A DNA stretch of 64,000 nucleotides from Spirometra erinaceieuropaei. Lineage: Eukaryota; Platyhelminthes; Cestoda; Diphyllobothriidea; Diphyllobothriidae. The DNA lies in assembly GCA_902702965.1 (NCBI GenBank), contig CACRXP010000001.1, forward strand, positions 4,811,947 through 4,875,946. The letters are read 5' to 3'. Shown here in pieces: positions 24,176 to 35,118 of the stretch (position 1 is its first letter; the number at the start of each line of letters is the position of its first letter). The notes below the pieces were generated by a model. That model was not told the origin of the DNA. It saw only the letters and a program-made list of their open reading frames with translations, and did no database searches. The translations under genes were made by a program, and so were the position numbers.

Positions 24176-25761
24176 AATAGTGTCCCCTTTTGATTGGTGA
24201 CAGCATGGAGGATCAGATTTTGTGAAATCACAAAGTTCTTCTTTTTGCGGATCTTTTCCTTAACGCAAATGCTCCCCGGAGAAAGTGACCCCGGGCGTAA
24301 ACCATGCCTTTGCCCAGTCGCTTTATTATTACCATTAATCTTGACATGGGTTGGATCACGGGGCGGCGAGTGGGGGAGGACGTTGGGCGATTCAGCGAGG
24401 TTGCCTGTTTAAACAAATGTTGAACCCAGGTAAGAATTATCCTGCACTACTTAAAACCTCTTTGCACGGTCTGGCATCAATGCTAACTACATGAGTGTAT
24501 TTTTAAGGTGTTCTTACCTCGTGATGCCCGCATTTGACGGGTTGGCAAAAGAACATAGGACAAAATGGGCCAATATGTTTTCCGCCTTCATACCTAAGCA
24601 GCCTTTTAGGATCACAAAGACTCGGATGCCTTTTTATCTCGGGGACGAACCGTGTTGTCGATCACTAGCAATTAACACGCCTGCTTTTCAATTAGTCCGT
24701 AGATTCATGCGCGTCACACTGTATGACCGTTTGACCTGCTCAGTTATGTTCTTGGAAAAGGACACATTGTTTCACTGCTCCCAAGATACCTCGTAAAGGC
24801 GCACCACACACAACGGTCATTGACTATCCATGCGACCTGCACTATAGGGGGACGCGAACCTTGCTATTATAGCCTGTGTGTGACAACATTTCACAATCAT
24901 GACCGCTCCTGGAATGAGGGTCGAAATTACTGTTTCAAGACAATTTGGTGTAACCGACGTTCGACCATCGATTCTGACTCTATCCACCGTGCGTTACACA
25001 GAAAGATGCAGCAGGTATGATAACGTGCGCACGGATTAATTTATAGCGATTTTAGAATAATATTTATAATGATAATGATTGATTTATTGTGATTGTAGAA
25101 TTGAGCGGCATCTATCGCACTCTATCCTCCCCACTCCCCATATGTAGTGTAACCAATCAACTTTTCGCCAACCCCAGAAAGGTAGCACCTCATGCCTCTA
25201 CAAGCGTTAGATATTTCACGGACGGGTCTGTCCAACTCCATACCACCTCAACTCACAGCCAAATTCAATACGACGGGAGATTTAACATGCCATGTCATCA
25301 ATGTAGAACTCCGACCAGCGTTGCCACACAGAGCAGTTTATTGGGCGTCTTGTAGGAAAAAATGGTTTGTCTGAATTACTCAACAGGAGACAGCGTAGAA
25401 AAAAGCAATATAATCTGTTTACCAGTCTCGAAGTACAAGGGAGAGCAATTTCGGAGATGACAAAAGGAAACATGACCAATACGACAAACGACGAGTCAAA
25501 CAACGGGGAGGACTCAAACACATCAACAATAATGCAGGTTGGCGGGAGTGGGTTGGAAAGTAAATAAGAGAAACCAGACGAGCCCAGGCGGGACGGCAGT
25601 CGCAGGGGCAGGGGTAGGAGGCATTTAGGCGGGCAGAGGGGGTAGTGGCTTATGACAGGAAGGTGAATTACAAGCTGAGGTCGCTTCTAGACCGAAGGGA
25701 AAAGGCAAAGTGTGTAAACAACAAGGTCTCTTTAAGTAAATACACTAGTTGCATGTATTAG
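24176..25761. other. Upstream region of receptor copy A
   Basis: No gene recognised. It is alignable to 49.8-50.7 kb in copy B but more diverged there than the receptor gene or its downstream flank (about 75% by eye around 24.85 kb). It contains the source of the 78-bp filler patch at 25188-25266. Confidence 0.5.
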
Positions 25762-25762
25762 G

Positions 25763-25795
25763 CGCCGCCGCCGCCGCCTCTAAAACGTATATATT
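25763..25795 (+). promoter_or_regulatory. GCC repeat and TATA-like box before receptor A
   Basis: A (GCC)n tract is followed by TATATAT at 25789-25795, about 58 bases before the receptor ATG. Both elements recur at the same place before receptor B, although the GCC tract there differs in length. Position and conservation suggest a core promoter and short 5' UTR; no start site can be proven. Confidence 0.35.
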
Positions 25796-25852
25796 TCACT
25801 GCGCACACATACTGCATCAGTGCCTAAGTCGAAAGTTCTCAGGAGTAGTACG

Positions 25853-26896
25853 ATGGAGAAGGCCTACTGGAAGTGTCCTGGTACTGCATCACCGAAAGAC
25901 GCCCTTTTCTTCATTTCTGCCTTCATTAACGCCTTCAGCCTGCTATTAAATCTCGGTGTGCTGGTGTTCCTCCTTCTATTAAAAGGCAAACCCCTGACAT
26001 TCCTTATCCAGGTTCGTGCTCTAGTTGGCTCTGTGGTCTTCTACATTTTCATCAGAACCTGCGACCGCGTAATACCCAGACGCCTCTACCCTTCTGATCC
26101 TACCTTGGCTTCGATTTTATGCCACATATGGACGAGCCGATATCTGTTTATAGTTACATACACATTTACAGCCCTTGTACTGAATTTCACAGTGGGGAAC
26201 AGAGCAATTCAAATTGTCTGCAGATACCAGCATTCATTCTCCACCTCTCGCATTACCAACCTCGCATACTTGGCTGGCATGGGCCTAGTCAGCGTCATCT
26301 GTATGCTTCCCCAGGCGTTAATAGTGGAGTGGAATGGAAAATATTGTCGGTGTCTTGACACAGATCTGCCTTACGGAGTTCTTGTGGCTCTTTACACTGA
26401 GACCTTTGTTCGATTCGGTTTGACTGCTTTTATCAGCACTACCATCTTAATTGTCTCCTGTTACAAAATTATCCAATGGGTGCGTAGCACACGGGCTGAA
26501 CAGCTTACGGACACCTGGAACATTCTAGCTCTTCCCGGCACCACAAAGGAGCAGATGGAGGCGTTTAGTCGACCGCAGGGTTGGTTGACTGCCACCCTCT
26601 GTACTGTACCACTTTCGGTGAATTTCCTAGTAATCAGCCTCTACGAAACTGGCCACAAGTTCATTTGTGCTCTGGGGTTTTGCACAATAACAATGGACTC
26701 TCCACTTTCCAGGGCTGCTCGATTTTTGCTTGACTTTCAACTACTCGTCCTACCGACCATATTCATCGTCTACATTCCGGCACTGCGAGAATTATCAATG
26801 CATGCCTGTCAAAGAGTCGTCTCATTGGGTAAAAATCTGTGCAAACGACAGCGAGAGACATCTGTTGGTGGGCAACAGGACGCTCGAGTTCCCTAG
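25853..26896 (+). CDS. Orphan seven-transmembrane receptor, copy A
   Basis: An intact intronless frame of 347 residues with seven hydrophobic helices. The ATG giving MEKAYWKCP is chosen because all three family members share it; only a GTG lies further upstream in frame. Features in order: TM1 with Asn (LLLNLG); TM3 starting at CHIWTSRY; GNRA in place of DRY; ECL2 with Cys-x-Cys (KYCRCLD); TM5; a long ICL3 containing DTWN and LPGTTKEQMEAFSRPQGW; TM6 with LCTVP; ECL3 with two Cys (CALGFC); TM7 with LPTIFIVY in place of NPxxY; and a basic tail (CKRQRETS). About 87% of residues match copy B by eye, with most changes in TM1-TM3, ECL3 and the tail, and none from late ECL2 through TM5. Expected to be a plasma-membrane receptor coupling to a G protein. 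The ligand is unknown. Confidence 0.88.
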   Translation: MEKAYWKCPGTASPKDALFFISAFINAFSLLLNLGVLVFLLLLKGKPLTFLIQVRALVGSVVFYIFIRTCDRVIPRRLYPSDPTLASILCHIWTSRYLFIVTYTFTALVLNFTVGNRAIQIVCRYQHSFSTSRITNLAYLAGMGLVSVICMLPQALIVEWNGKYCRCLDTDLPYGVLVALYTETFVRFGLTAFISTTILIVSCYKIIQWVRSTRAEQLTDTWNILALPGTTKEQMEAFSRPQGWLTATLCTVPLSVNFLVISLYETGHKFICALGFCTITMDSPLSRAARFLLDFQLLVLPTIFIVYIPALRELSMHACQRVVSLGKNLCKRQRETSVGGQQDARVP

Positions 26897-29800
26897 GTCA
26901 CACTTGCAGATGGGAAGTGCATTCTGGTTGATGGTTTCTACCCTGCATAGTGGATAAACGTCTGCCTCTGAACTGTGGTTCATGTCTGTATCTTATGCAC
27001 AAGGGCCATCCTCGGCAAACAGCTCGATGCACCTGCACTTACGCAGACTGAAAGACAAAGATTATATTATTCACATTGAAAAATAAGTGCATGTTTAAAA
27101 CTTCAGTGACTGTATTTGTTTAACTTGTAATGACCAGTGGGTAAAAAGGGCTGTTGACTGCGCACCTCGTCGTTTCAAGGGACGGAGGATGCAATGCGTG
27201 CATCTAGTAAAGTCCTAGCGAACTTTAAATGATAATTGCAGCCACTCTAGGCATGCTTATTCGGCACAGAAAAGATTAACCCAAATAACCTGCTAGTAAT
27301 TCTTATAGGCGTACTTACAGACTACTTTATCACTTCGGCAATTCGTTCCGGTGTGATGCTTTTATTCATTTATTTATTCACTTACTCATCGGATGTATTG
27401 CAGAAATGCAGGCCAGTAGCTCCAATTTAAGGGAACGAAGCAAATATGCGAAAAACTCTACTTTCGAGTGGACCATGTATCGGCACTCTTCCAGCCGCAT
27501 GCAACACAATTTCAATAGGGTCAATTTACACATGAAAGATTTACTCTAACCTTGCTCATTTGCGATTCTTAGCAAGTTTGTTTTTCATATCCCTAGCTGT
27601 TGAGATGCTTTGGCTGAATATTCGTTGTGTTAGTAGATACCTGTTTAGAATTCAGATGCTGTGTGATTCCACTTGAGAAGCCCGAAAACTACAAGGCTTT
27701 ACCTTCGGCAGCATATGGTGGAAGTGGCATGGACGATTGCAAATATGCAAGAGGCGGCGGAGTTTCCTCATTTGTTCGTCTAGCAGAGTGTTTGAGGTTG
27801 AAACACCCACATCGAATTCGGCGTCTGCTACTTCCTACCAGCCAGCGTATTCTACAACTGAATGAGGTCCACGTAGTTACTTGTGTTCGTTTTCGCCGAT
27901 TTATTTGAAGTCGGCAACCCTTCGGTCAATTCCGTAAACTGTAATTGGGTTCCCTCGAGCAGGTGAAAGATCCTCGAGTTTTATCAGTCGGTGACGGCGT
28001 TTGGATTGTGGCCATAAGCAGTCTCCATCGCCCTGGCAAATTCTATATTGTGGTGGCTGGATTCTCGTACACTGAAAAACCACTTGCTTGGTTATTGAAC
28101 GTAAGTTCTACATAGCAAATAGCGTTGACGGAGGCGAAGCATCAAGTTGAATGCAATCTACCCACTTATTTTGCTGATCTCCCTTGTCCAAAAATGGACT
28201 TGGTAGTGCAACTGTTTACGATATTACAGACACATAGGCGTTTAATAAGGAGGCCTTTTTAGCAATGGCAACGAACGAAACTATATTTAGGAAGGTACTG
28301 AGACTCTGCTGTACAAAGAACTCCTGACGTGTTATGGCCTGATGGGTCACCCTGCTCGTAGACCCAGGACAGCTTCGGACACGTTTGAAGTTCCTATTCT
28401 AGGTGAAGCAAGACGGCAAATGACGGTCTCTGACACATCTTCATGGATCTCACCACAGTTAGAATTGTGCATAACTGTAAGAGGTCGAGTAGTTGAGAGA
28501 GTCTTAGATGACTTGCAACTTAACTTGTTTGTGCTTTGGAAGGCTTCCAATATTCGTGGCTGGCAGTATGTAGGTAACAGATGTGAACAAGGTCTCGATA
28601 TTGAGAACGTAATAAACTCATTTGATTGCATCCATAATCTATCAAACCCTTCCTCCGTCTCCAAACCTGCAGACAGGCGTTAAAGGCGCCAAAATGGACA
28701 TTTTGTTTCCCCAGAAACACAATAAAGTGTGTTTAATGGTAGAGTGACCGGGATGGCGGGGATTTAACTTTATGCCTCCTGACTAGGTCACTCGCGAATG
28801 CGAGGTTTTAATCCTCTTTCATAGAGGAGAATAGCTAGAGTCTGGCCAGTGAGATCTTTCAAATGAAAGGAAACACACACACCACGTTATTGGGCGTCCA
28901 TCTGAATCTATTTGTCCTTTCGAGCAACAATGCGAGGCCGTTGCTCTTGGCGACATTATGTAAGTGCGCAATTTTTGTCGATTGGACCCCCATACAGCCC
29001 ATACAAGTCCACGCTAAGGCCTGAGGAGTAATGGCATCTGATGCACACGAAGGTCTTCCCCCTCAGTGACTACGTTCGCTTTCCGCGAATTGACCATCTA
29101 ATGCGATCCTGATAACCGAGTCGGGGTTCATCATTTACCAGCAAGCACCACGCGGCAACACCCGAAGTTATTTCTCTATCAGCACCTTAGATGGTAATCT
29201 CATAGCATTTAACTCTCTCGCACTACGTTTCACCACTCAGTCTGTGAAAATGTGAATCTGGACAGCAAACGACAAGTTCACACTACTTGCTAATTCACGA
29301 ACTAGGCGTACATTATAAAGATGATACTACCACAACTGATCTGAACGGTGCACCGAGCACACTGCCTTTGCCCAGTTCTAAGGTCCAGATGAGGATACTC
29401 GTAAATTGCGACAAATCCCAGTCAATAATATGGCATCCCATTTAAGATAGTTTACCACATTTTTCTATTTACAAAGTGGGTGAAAGGATGACATAACAGC
29501 AATGGCTTAAAGATCCTTACCTTATGATTTAAAATGCAATCGGCAATTGTAACACTTTTACCTTATACACTTATTTAATGCGTTTTCTGTGCATTTAAAA
29601 TACAAGTTGTTCCGTTAGGTCCTATTTTTACAGAATACTTTTGGAGTAAGCGCTTCAGTAACGTGCTGTCATTATGATATGCGGGCGGGAATAGTGTCTG
29701 AACGTAGGTGATGACTTCCCTTTACTCGTGTCATTTCAAGTTCTTAGATCCAAAATCTTGTTGCTAGAATAACGAAGTGAGTTCTTTGTGACAACTTAAA

Positions 29801-29989
29801 CAGGGACCCAATCGGCAGTGCGTATTTACCGGAAAATTCTATCGTCGCAAGCAGCGACTTCTACTAGGTACCCATCGGGCTCAGCATCGGCATTGAGGCG
29901 GACTTGCGAGACACCTACCACTTTCCCTCGTATCCCATGCACCAGACTTCGGTGGCAAGACAATATCAAGACGGCCGGAGGTGGATTCG
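26897..29989. other. Downstream flank of receptor copy A
   Basis: Shared with 51.8-55.0 kb at roughly 90-95% identity by eye. Open frames at 27627-27908 and 28347-28664 (minus) are open in both copies, but their amino-acid identity is lower than the DNA identity and no domain is seen, so they are not called genes. A minus-strand frame readable in copy B (53828-54088) is frameshifted here at about 29.0 kb. Confidence 0.5.
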
Positions 29990-31372
29990 AGCGCAATGAC
30001 TGAACAACTCATCGTCTGGACGACACCTCTGGGCGGGCGGAAACACTAACCGTCTACTTCAATCAAGCTAAGAAGCTGAATCACTTTCATGTCAGCTGCC
30101 TGCGCAGATTACTGAGGCTGAGACAGGATCGTGAACACGGGAGCCTCGGAACGGAACGGAATCCTCAGAATCCACACTATGCTGAAGCAACTTCAGCTGC
30201 GATGGAGTGGCCACCTCGTGAGGATGGACGACGAGTGAATACCCAAACGGTTCATTTACCGTGCTGTAACTACGGGTGTTCACCGACAAAAAGGACAACA
30301 CAACGCTACAAGGACACTGAAGAACTCTCTGAAACGACATCAGACAAACCTGGTGACCTGAGCGAACCTTACCTAGAACAGACCATTCAGGAGAAGGGCA
30401 GCGCAAACTGAAGCAGTCATCTATGAGGCCAACTGAATTGCCACTGTCAAAGCCAACGGGGTAGGCGCCCAATTCTCAGGTGCCCCTGACCCACAGCACA
30501 AACTTCTAACCCCTCCCGACATGCCAGCACTGTCAACAAACATTTCGCGCGAGGATCGAACTCGTTGAACATCTCCGGACCCAATGCACCAGCTACCCGA
30601 CGACCCTGACTTTTGCCTCCGCACCCGTCCCTGCTCCAACCGCCTCGGCGCCCACGACCGCGCCCACCCTCACCACCGTTGCTCCGAATCCCCGAGCCTT
30701 GCCTCCGCCGACCATCACCACGTCCATGATCTCTGCCGAAACCGCCGCAGCGACGACCACAACAACTACGTCTACCACTTCTCCTATTGATCGAAACGCT
30801 GTTGACACTACGTCAATCTTCACCCTCACCTCTAACGATGCGGATTCCTTCCAGACCTGTCCTCATTGCGATCGCAAATTCATCTCACATTTCGGCTGTG
30901 TCAGTCACTTGCGAATCCATCGACAGAGACTGGCCAACCAGTGCCTGTAACACCGGCATACACTTGCTGCCTCCGCCTTTACTGTTCACACTGTCCACGA
31001 ACATTCCTTGATCGCATGGGCCTATTCCGCCACAGGCGTATCCATAACCGCGAAGTTCCCGGCAGTATCGGCGCACCTATGACTACTTACACACCAACTA
31101 TTTCTACCATGCCCAGCCCAAATAAAGCCTCACCAACCACTGCGACCAGCACTGGTAGCTCCACGAATGAGACCGACTCTACAGCTCCTGACCTATCCTG
31201 CCCACACTGTCGCCGCGTATTCACCTCAAGCATCGGACTGGTTGGTCACTTGCGAATTCATCGCACAGAGATTTGCGAATCAGTGCTTGGAGCACCAACA
31301 TACACCGGGCGCCATCATCTTAGTTGTCCGCATGATTCGCATATTCAGCCATCACATGAGCCTGTGTAGCGC
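29990..31372 (+). pseudogene. LINE C-terminus with C2H2 zinc-finger-like tail
   Basis: The plus strand, with several frame changes, reads NGILRIHTMLKQLQLRWSGH, then LVRMDDE: the Arg-Trp-x-Gly-His-x-x-Arg-Met motif found near the end of many LINE polyproteins. A Pro/Thr/Ser-rich spacer follows, then C2H2-like units: CPHCDRKF...HLRIH, CSHCPRTF...HRRIH and CPHCRRVF...HLRIH. The fingers have the Cys-x2-Cys and His-x-x-x-His-like spacing and are a known decoration of a flatworm LINE family. Stops and frame changes show it is dead. Homology with copy B ends inside it at 30836. Confidence 0.65.
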
Positions 31373-31619
31373 TTCCCGAAGCCTACCAGGCCCTCCGGAC
31401 GCAGCTCAGAGAACAGAGGAGCAAACGCGGGTCACGAGGAGAAAGAAACTCAATTACGGTCGGGTCCATGGCGGACACAAACGCAGCTGCACTTCAACTT
31501 AGATCTGGCGAAGGTGCGATCGTCACCACAGTCGCGACACCCACTTATCTGGCAGGTGAGAAAACGGACGGTTGCAGTAACATAAACGGACCCGACGAAG
31601 GTGCCAGCGTCCCGGCCAC

Positions 31620-34292
31620 TTATCCAGCGGGTGAGAACACAGGCCGTCACGGGGTCGTAAAGAAGATTGCCAGACTACGTGAAGGACAACTAGCTAACTG
31701 CCTAGACCTTGTATTGACAAAGGCACCGGAAAGCGTTGATGTTGTAAACTGTCTACCCTCTCTCGGAAAAAGCGACCATGTAATCCTACAGTGGGAGTAT
31801 TCTCTCTTCTCTGTACCCGATCAAAGCATCGTGATTAGACGCAACATATGGCGTGGTGACTTCAACCAAATGCGTCTCGACATGCGTCGTAGAGACTGGA
31901 AAGCAGCATTTACGGGGTGTGTCCTCAAGGACTGGCTAGAACTTAAGGCCATACTGAATGAACTTATCACCAGATACTGCCCTATGTCGAAAAATAAAAT
32001 CACCAGCAGGCCCCGATGGCTTAAGGGTTCACTAAAAGTTGAAGTAAACCGTAAGCAAAAGCTGTGGAAAGCATATCTTAGGGACAAGACAACTGAATCA
32101 AGAAATAGGTATAAGGCTCAACGGAATAGGGTAAAGTGCCTTGTTTACAAAGCCCGCCAAGACTTCGAGGGTAACCTTTTAAACTGTGCAGGAGAAAACC
32201 CAAAGCTTTTCTTCAACTACATAAGACAAAGTACTCGCAACAGGGATCCCATCCCTATGCTAAAAACTGATGATGGCGTTGAACTTTACAAGGACGACGA
32301 AAAGGCTGAGCATCTGTCCAGGTTCTTTCAGTCGGTCTTTACGAGAGAAGTCGCTGTACCCACTGATCACTGTAATGTGGACACTGTCCCGACAATTGAC
32401 TCAGTGGTTCTCACAAAACCTATTGTTTAACAGGAATTACTGAAGCTAAAAGAAGGGACTTCGCCTGGTCCTGACGAAATACCGGCAAAGTTGTTGAAGG
32501 AATTGGCCACAGAATTGGCAGAGCCTCTGAGGGTCCTCTTCCAAGCCTCTCTTGATGCAGGCAGACTGCCTCCTGAGTGGAAGACTGCGTGGATTTCACC
32601 GATTCATAAAAATGGCAGTCGCGCTTCCGCAAACAACTACCGACCAGTAAGCCTCACCTCCATATGCTGCAAAGTTATGTAGCGAATAATCAAACGCGAA
32701 CTGATGCGGTTTTTAGAGCAAAATCATCTTCTGTGCGATGCACAGCACGGTTTCCGCAGAGGGAGGTCCTGCTTAACCAATCTACTCTACTGTCTTGAAC
32801 AGTGGACCCGAGCGATTGATGAAGGAAACGTTGTGCATGTGGCCTACATAGACTTCAAGAAGGCATTTGACAGCGTGCCACACCAACGTCTCCTACACAA
32901 GCTCAGCCGCATAGGGGTAAGAGGCAAGCTTTTGAAGTGGATTGAAAACTTTTTGGTCGGTCGGTCCCAGACTGTTCGTCTTGGTGGCCAGCACTCGGCA
33001 GAGGTGACGGTTACGAGCGGAGTACCTCGGGGCTCCGTTCTTGGCCCTTTCCTCTTCCTCATCTATATTGATGACTGTATCCATGGATTGGACTGCAAGA
33101 TTGCCATGTTTGCTGACGATATAAAGCTTTGGACCGTCATCCGCAACGAGGACGATGAAGCAAATTTACAGGCAAACTTAGACCGACTCGAAAAATGGTC
33201 AGACCACTGGCTCCTCCCATTTAATGTTACTAAATGCAACATTCTGAGGATTGGCAGAACCAGCTCTGCGCACCGGCAGACGTATTATCTAAATCACACA
33301 CCGCTGCCACTGGTAGAGGTTCAGAAAGACCTAGGGGTGTGGATAACATCTTCACTAAAGCCATCATTCCACTGCTTGAAAGCAGCAAAATCCGCAATGT
33401 CCAGCTTATATCTCATTAAGCGGGCATTTGCCAAGTTCGATGAAGAGTGCTTCCGCAAGGTCTTCGGGATGTTTGTGCGCCCACAGTTAGAATTTGCCAT
33501 TCAGGCCTGGAGACCCTGGACTGTTAAGGATCGTACCACCCTCGAAAAAGTCAAACGACGGGCAACCAAGCTTGTCAGAGGTCATAAAAACCTACCTTAC
33601 GAAACCAGACTTTCAAATCTTAACCTCTTTCCCCTGGACTACAGACAACTCCGTGGCGACTTAATTCAAACGTTTAGAATGCTACGGGGTCAGGACTGCT
33701 GCCTCGCATCCGGCGACTTCTTTGAGCTGGCCACCACTACTAGCTTGGGAGGACACCCTCTGAAACTACGTGACAGGAGCGAGACTGGACGCAAGAAGGT
33801 CCTTCTTCAGCCACAGAGTGGTAAAGGCATGGAACGCCCTACCTGTGGATGTCGTCATGTCCTCATCCGTGGACTCATTTAAGAGAAAGCTTGACCAGTA
33901 CAGGGATATGTACCTCCACAGCATCAGAAACTAACGAATTCCCCCCTGTGCCAACCGTCCCATCCAACGTTTTATGTTACAAAGCATGCTACTCCCTATA
34001 TTTTAGTAACATTACGTTTTACAATTTTCGCTATCTCCTGACCGCCACATATGCGCTTGCTTTGATATTACTTGGTCCATTCAGTACCGTACTGGATATT
34101 GTACAATCTTGACACAGAAGGCATTCACAGACAAATTCATACCAGTGACCAGTGCTTGTTGTATGTAATTACTTACCTAATTTTTTTCACACTTGCCTTA
34201 CACATTGTTTTTTTATGACGTTATTGTAACAAAAAAGGGAGTTCAAAGGCGCTCGCCTACATTTCCCTTAATAAATGTGATCTGATCTGATC
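31620..34292 (+). pseudogene. CR1-like LINE, nearly intact reverse transcriptase
   Basis: One frame runs from the end of the endonuclease (CLDLVLTKAPESVD, then GKSDHVILQW) through a basic linker and the reverse transcriptase: SPGPDEIPAKLLKEL, YRPVSLTS, HGFRRGRSCLTN, YIDFKKAFDSVPHQRL, GVPRGSVLGPFLFLIYIDD and CKIAMFADDIKLW with catalytic FADD. It continues through LEFAIQAWRPW to LFPLDYRQLRGDLIQTFRM. It is broken by TAA at 32428-32430 and TAG at 32680-32682, each one base change from sense. A frameshift near 33.8 kb is shown by the terminal VVKAWNALPVDVV reading in another frame. The 3' UTR ends near 34290 in a CTGATCTGATC repeat. The endonuclease N-terminus is missing (5' truncation). It is the least decayed LINE here and may be the youngest. 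Confidence 0.85.
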
Positions 34293-34299
34293 TGATCAG

Positions 34300-34571
34300 C
34301 CTAGGACAAAAAGTAAGGTCCATGCGAACACGTGCGATGATGGCTAGTGCCCGAACGGTAGCCCCCGACGAGATGTAAACCCGTTGAAAGGAGATTATCA
34401 CCACCTATAAATACTGTGAGGAGGCGTGGTACAACACTCACCTCCGACGATGAAAGCTTGTTTGCATTTGAAACGTCAGGGTAATACAACTATGGTTCCC
34501 GAGATCGTCTCTTCTGCTTCTCATTTATGTCCGGGGACGCGCATCTTCGCTTCTATTATATATATATATAT
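34300..34571 (+). repeat. Solo PLE terminal repeat next to (TA)n
   Basis: The block has a TATAAAT box near 34416, a hammerhead-like motif at 34437-34483, a downstream GAGATCG stretch and then a TA microsatellite (34556-34571). This order matches the terminal repeat of the PLE at 34990-37143. No coding region accompanies it, so it is read as a solo terminal repeat of a related PLE. Outer limits are approximate. Confidence 0.45.
34437..34483 (+). ncRNA. Hammerhead-ribozyme-like motif, solo PLE repeat
   Basis: The core reads CCGACGA (34444-34450), then a stem II of AAAGC/GCATTT with one bulge, then GAAACGTC (34470-34477) whose ACGT palindrome would be a loopless stem III ending at cleavage-site C34477. 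Position 4 of the core is C where the consensus has U, the same change as in the next PLE. Stem I is short (ACCT against AGGGT). Confidence 0.4.
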
Positions 34572-34989
34572 TTAGCAGCAAGGAGGGACGACAGAGAATG
34601 CGGGTAGATTGCAGCGACAGAGAATGGCAGGCGGCGAGGCACTGATGAACTTCGGTTCGATGAAGTGCTTATGACCCATCTGGTAGACCCCAGTGGTGGA
34701 TCAACTGCGCCAGGTGCGTCTGTGCGCATGTTTGTGTTTCTGGTCGCAGCTGCTGGTCGTCAGGGTTATGATTGGCTGAATGAAGGCACAATAAGCCCGA
34801 AACAGTACTGTATCAATCTACCCGCATACTCTGTCGTCCCCCTTGCTGCTATTATGACTTGGCCGACTTCGGCCTGGTAATTGGTTGCCTGTTCGTGACC
34901 TTCGCCACCCATACAGAGCTTGTTTGCTTCGTGAAGCCAATAGATCGGTGTGCGCCCTTTCCTGATTGAATATATATACATACATATAT
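34572..34989. other. Unassigned DNA between PLE repeats
   Basis: About 420 bp with no gene or motif recognised. It may be part of an older PLE or genomic sequence between insertions. Confidence 0.4.
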
Positions 34990-35032
34990 GGAAGAGGAGG
35001 ATGAGGCGATCTCTTGGGAAGAAGGTTTATTC

Positions 35033-35074
35033 ATCTGACGTTTCGTGTTCATACTCGAGCACATCATCGGAGAT
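35033..35074 (-). ncRNA. Hammerhead-ribozyme-like motif, left arm
   Basis: This is the same 42-base motif as in the right arm at 37059-37100, on the opposite strand and apparently identical. Pairing and core are described in that entry. Confidence 0.5.
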
Positions 35075-35118
35075 AGGCTGAGCGAGAAATACAGGGTTTA
35101 AATAGGCCATCCGCACTC

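Larger units (their letters stand above)
12311..30836 (+). repeat. Segmental duplication, copy A
   Basis: This ~18.5-kb block matches 39080-55876 in order and orientation. Matching landmarks include the left edge (GTCGTTTTCTCTGGCAG near 12325 and 39095), the dead minus-strand LINEs, the segment at 22.8-23.5 kb (47.4-48.1 kb), the receptor gene, and everything downstream to a LINE tail. Identity is high, about 90-95% by eye in downstream flank and LINE blocks and lower just upstream of the receptor. Compared with copy B it has an extra LINE cluster at about 17.8-21.6 kb and a PLE fragment at 23.55 kb, and lacks about 2.3 kb present at 45.07-47.37 kb. The match stops inside the zinc-finger LINE tail at about 30836. 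Confidence 0.85.

Noticed and set aside
27627..27908. Open frame also open in the duplicate at 52616-52930
   Set aside because: Amino-acid identity (about 83% by eye) is lower than the DNA identity of the flank, so there is no sign of protein-level constraint, and no domain is recognisable.
28347..28664. Minus-strand open frame shared with 53368-53652, while the plus-strand frame is broken in copy B
   Set aside because: Shared openness follows from recent duplication; replacement changes are frequent and no homology is recognised.
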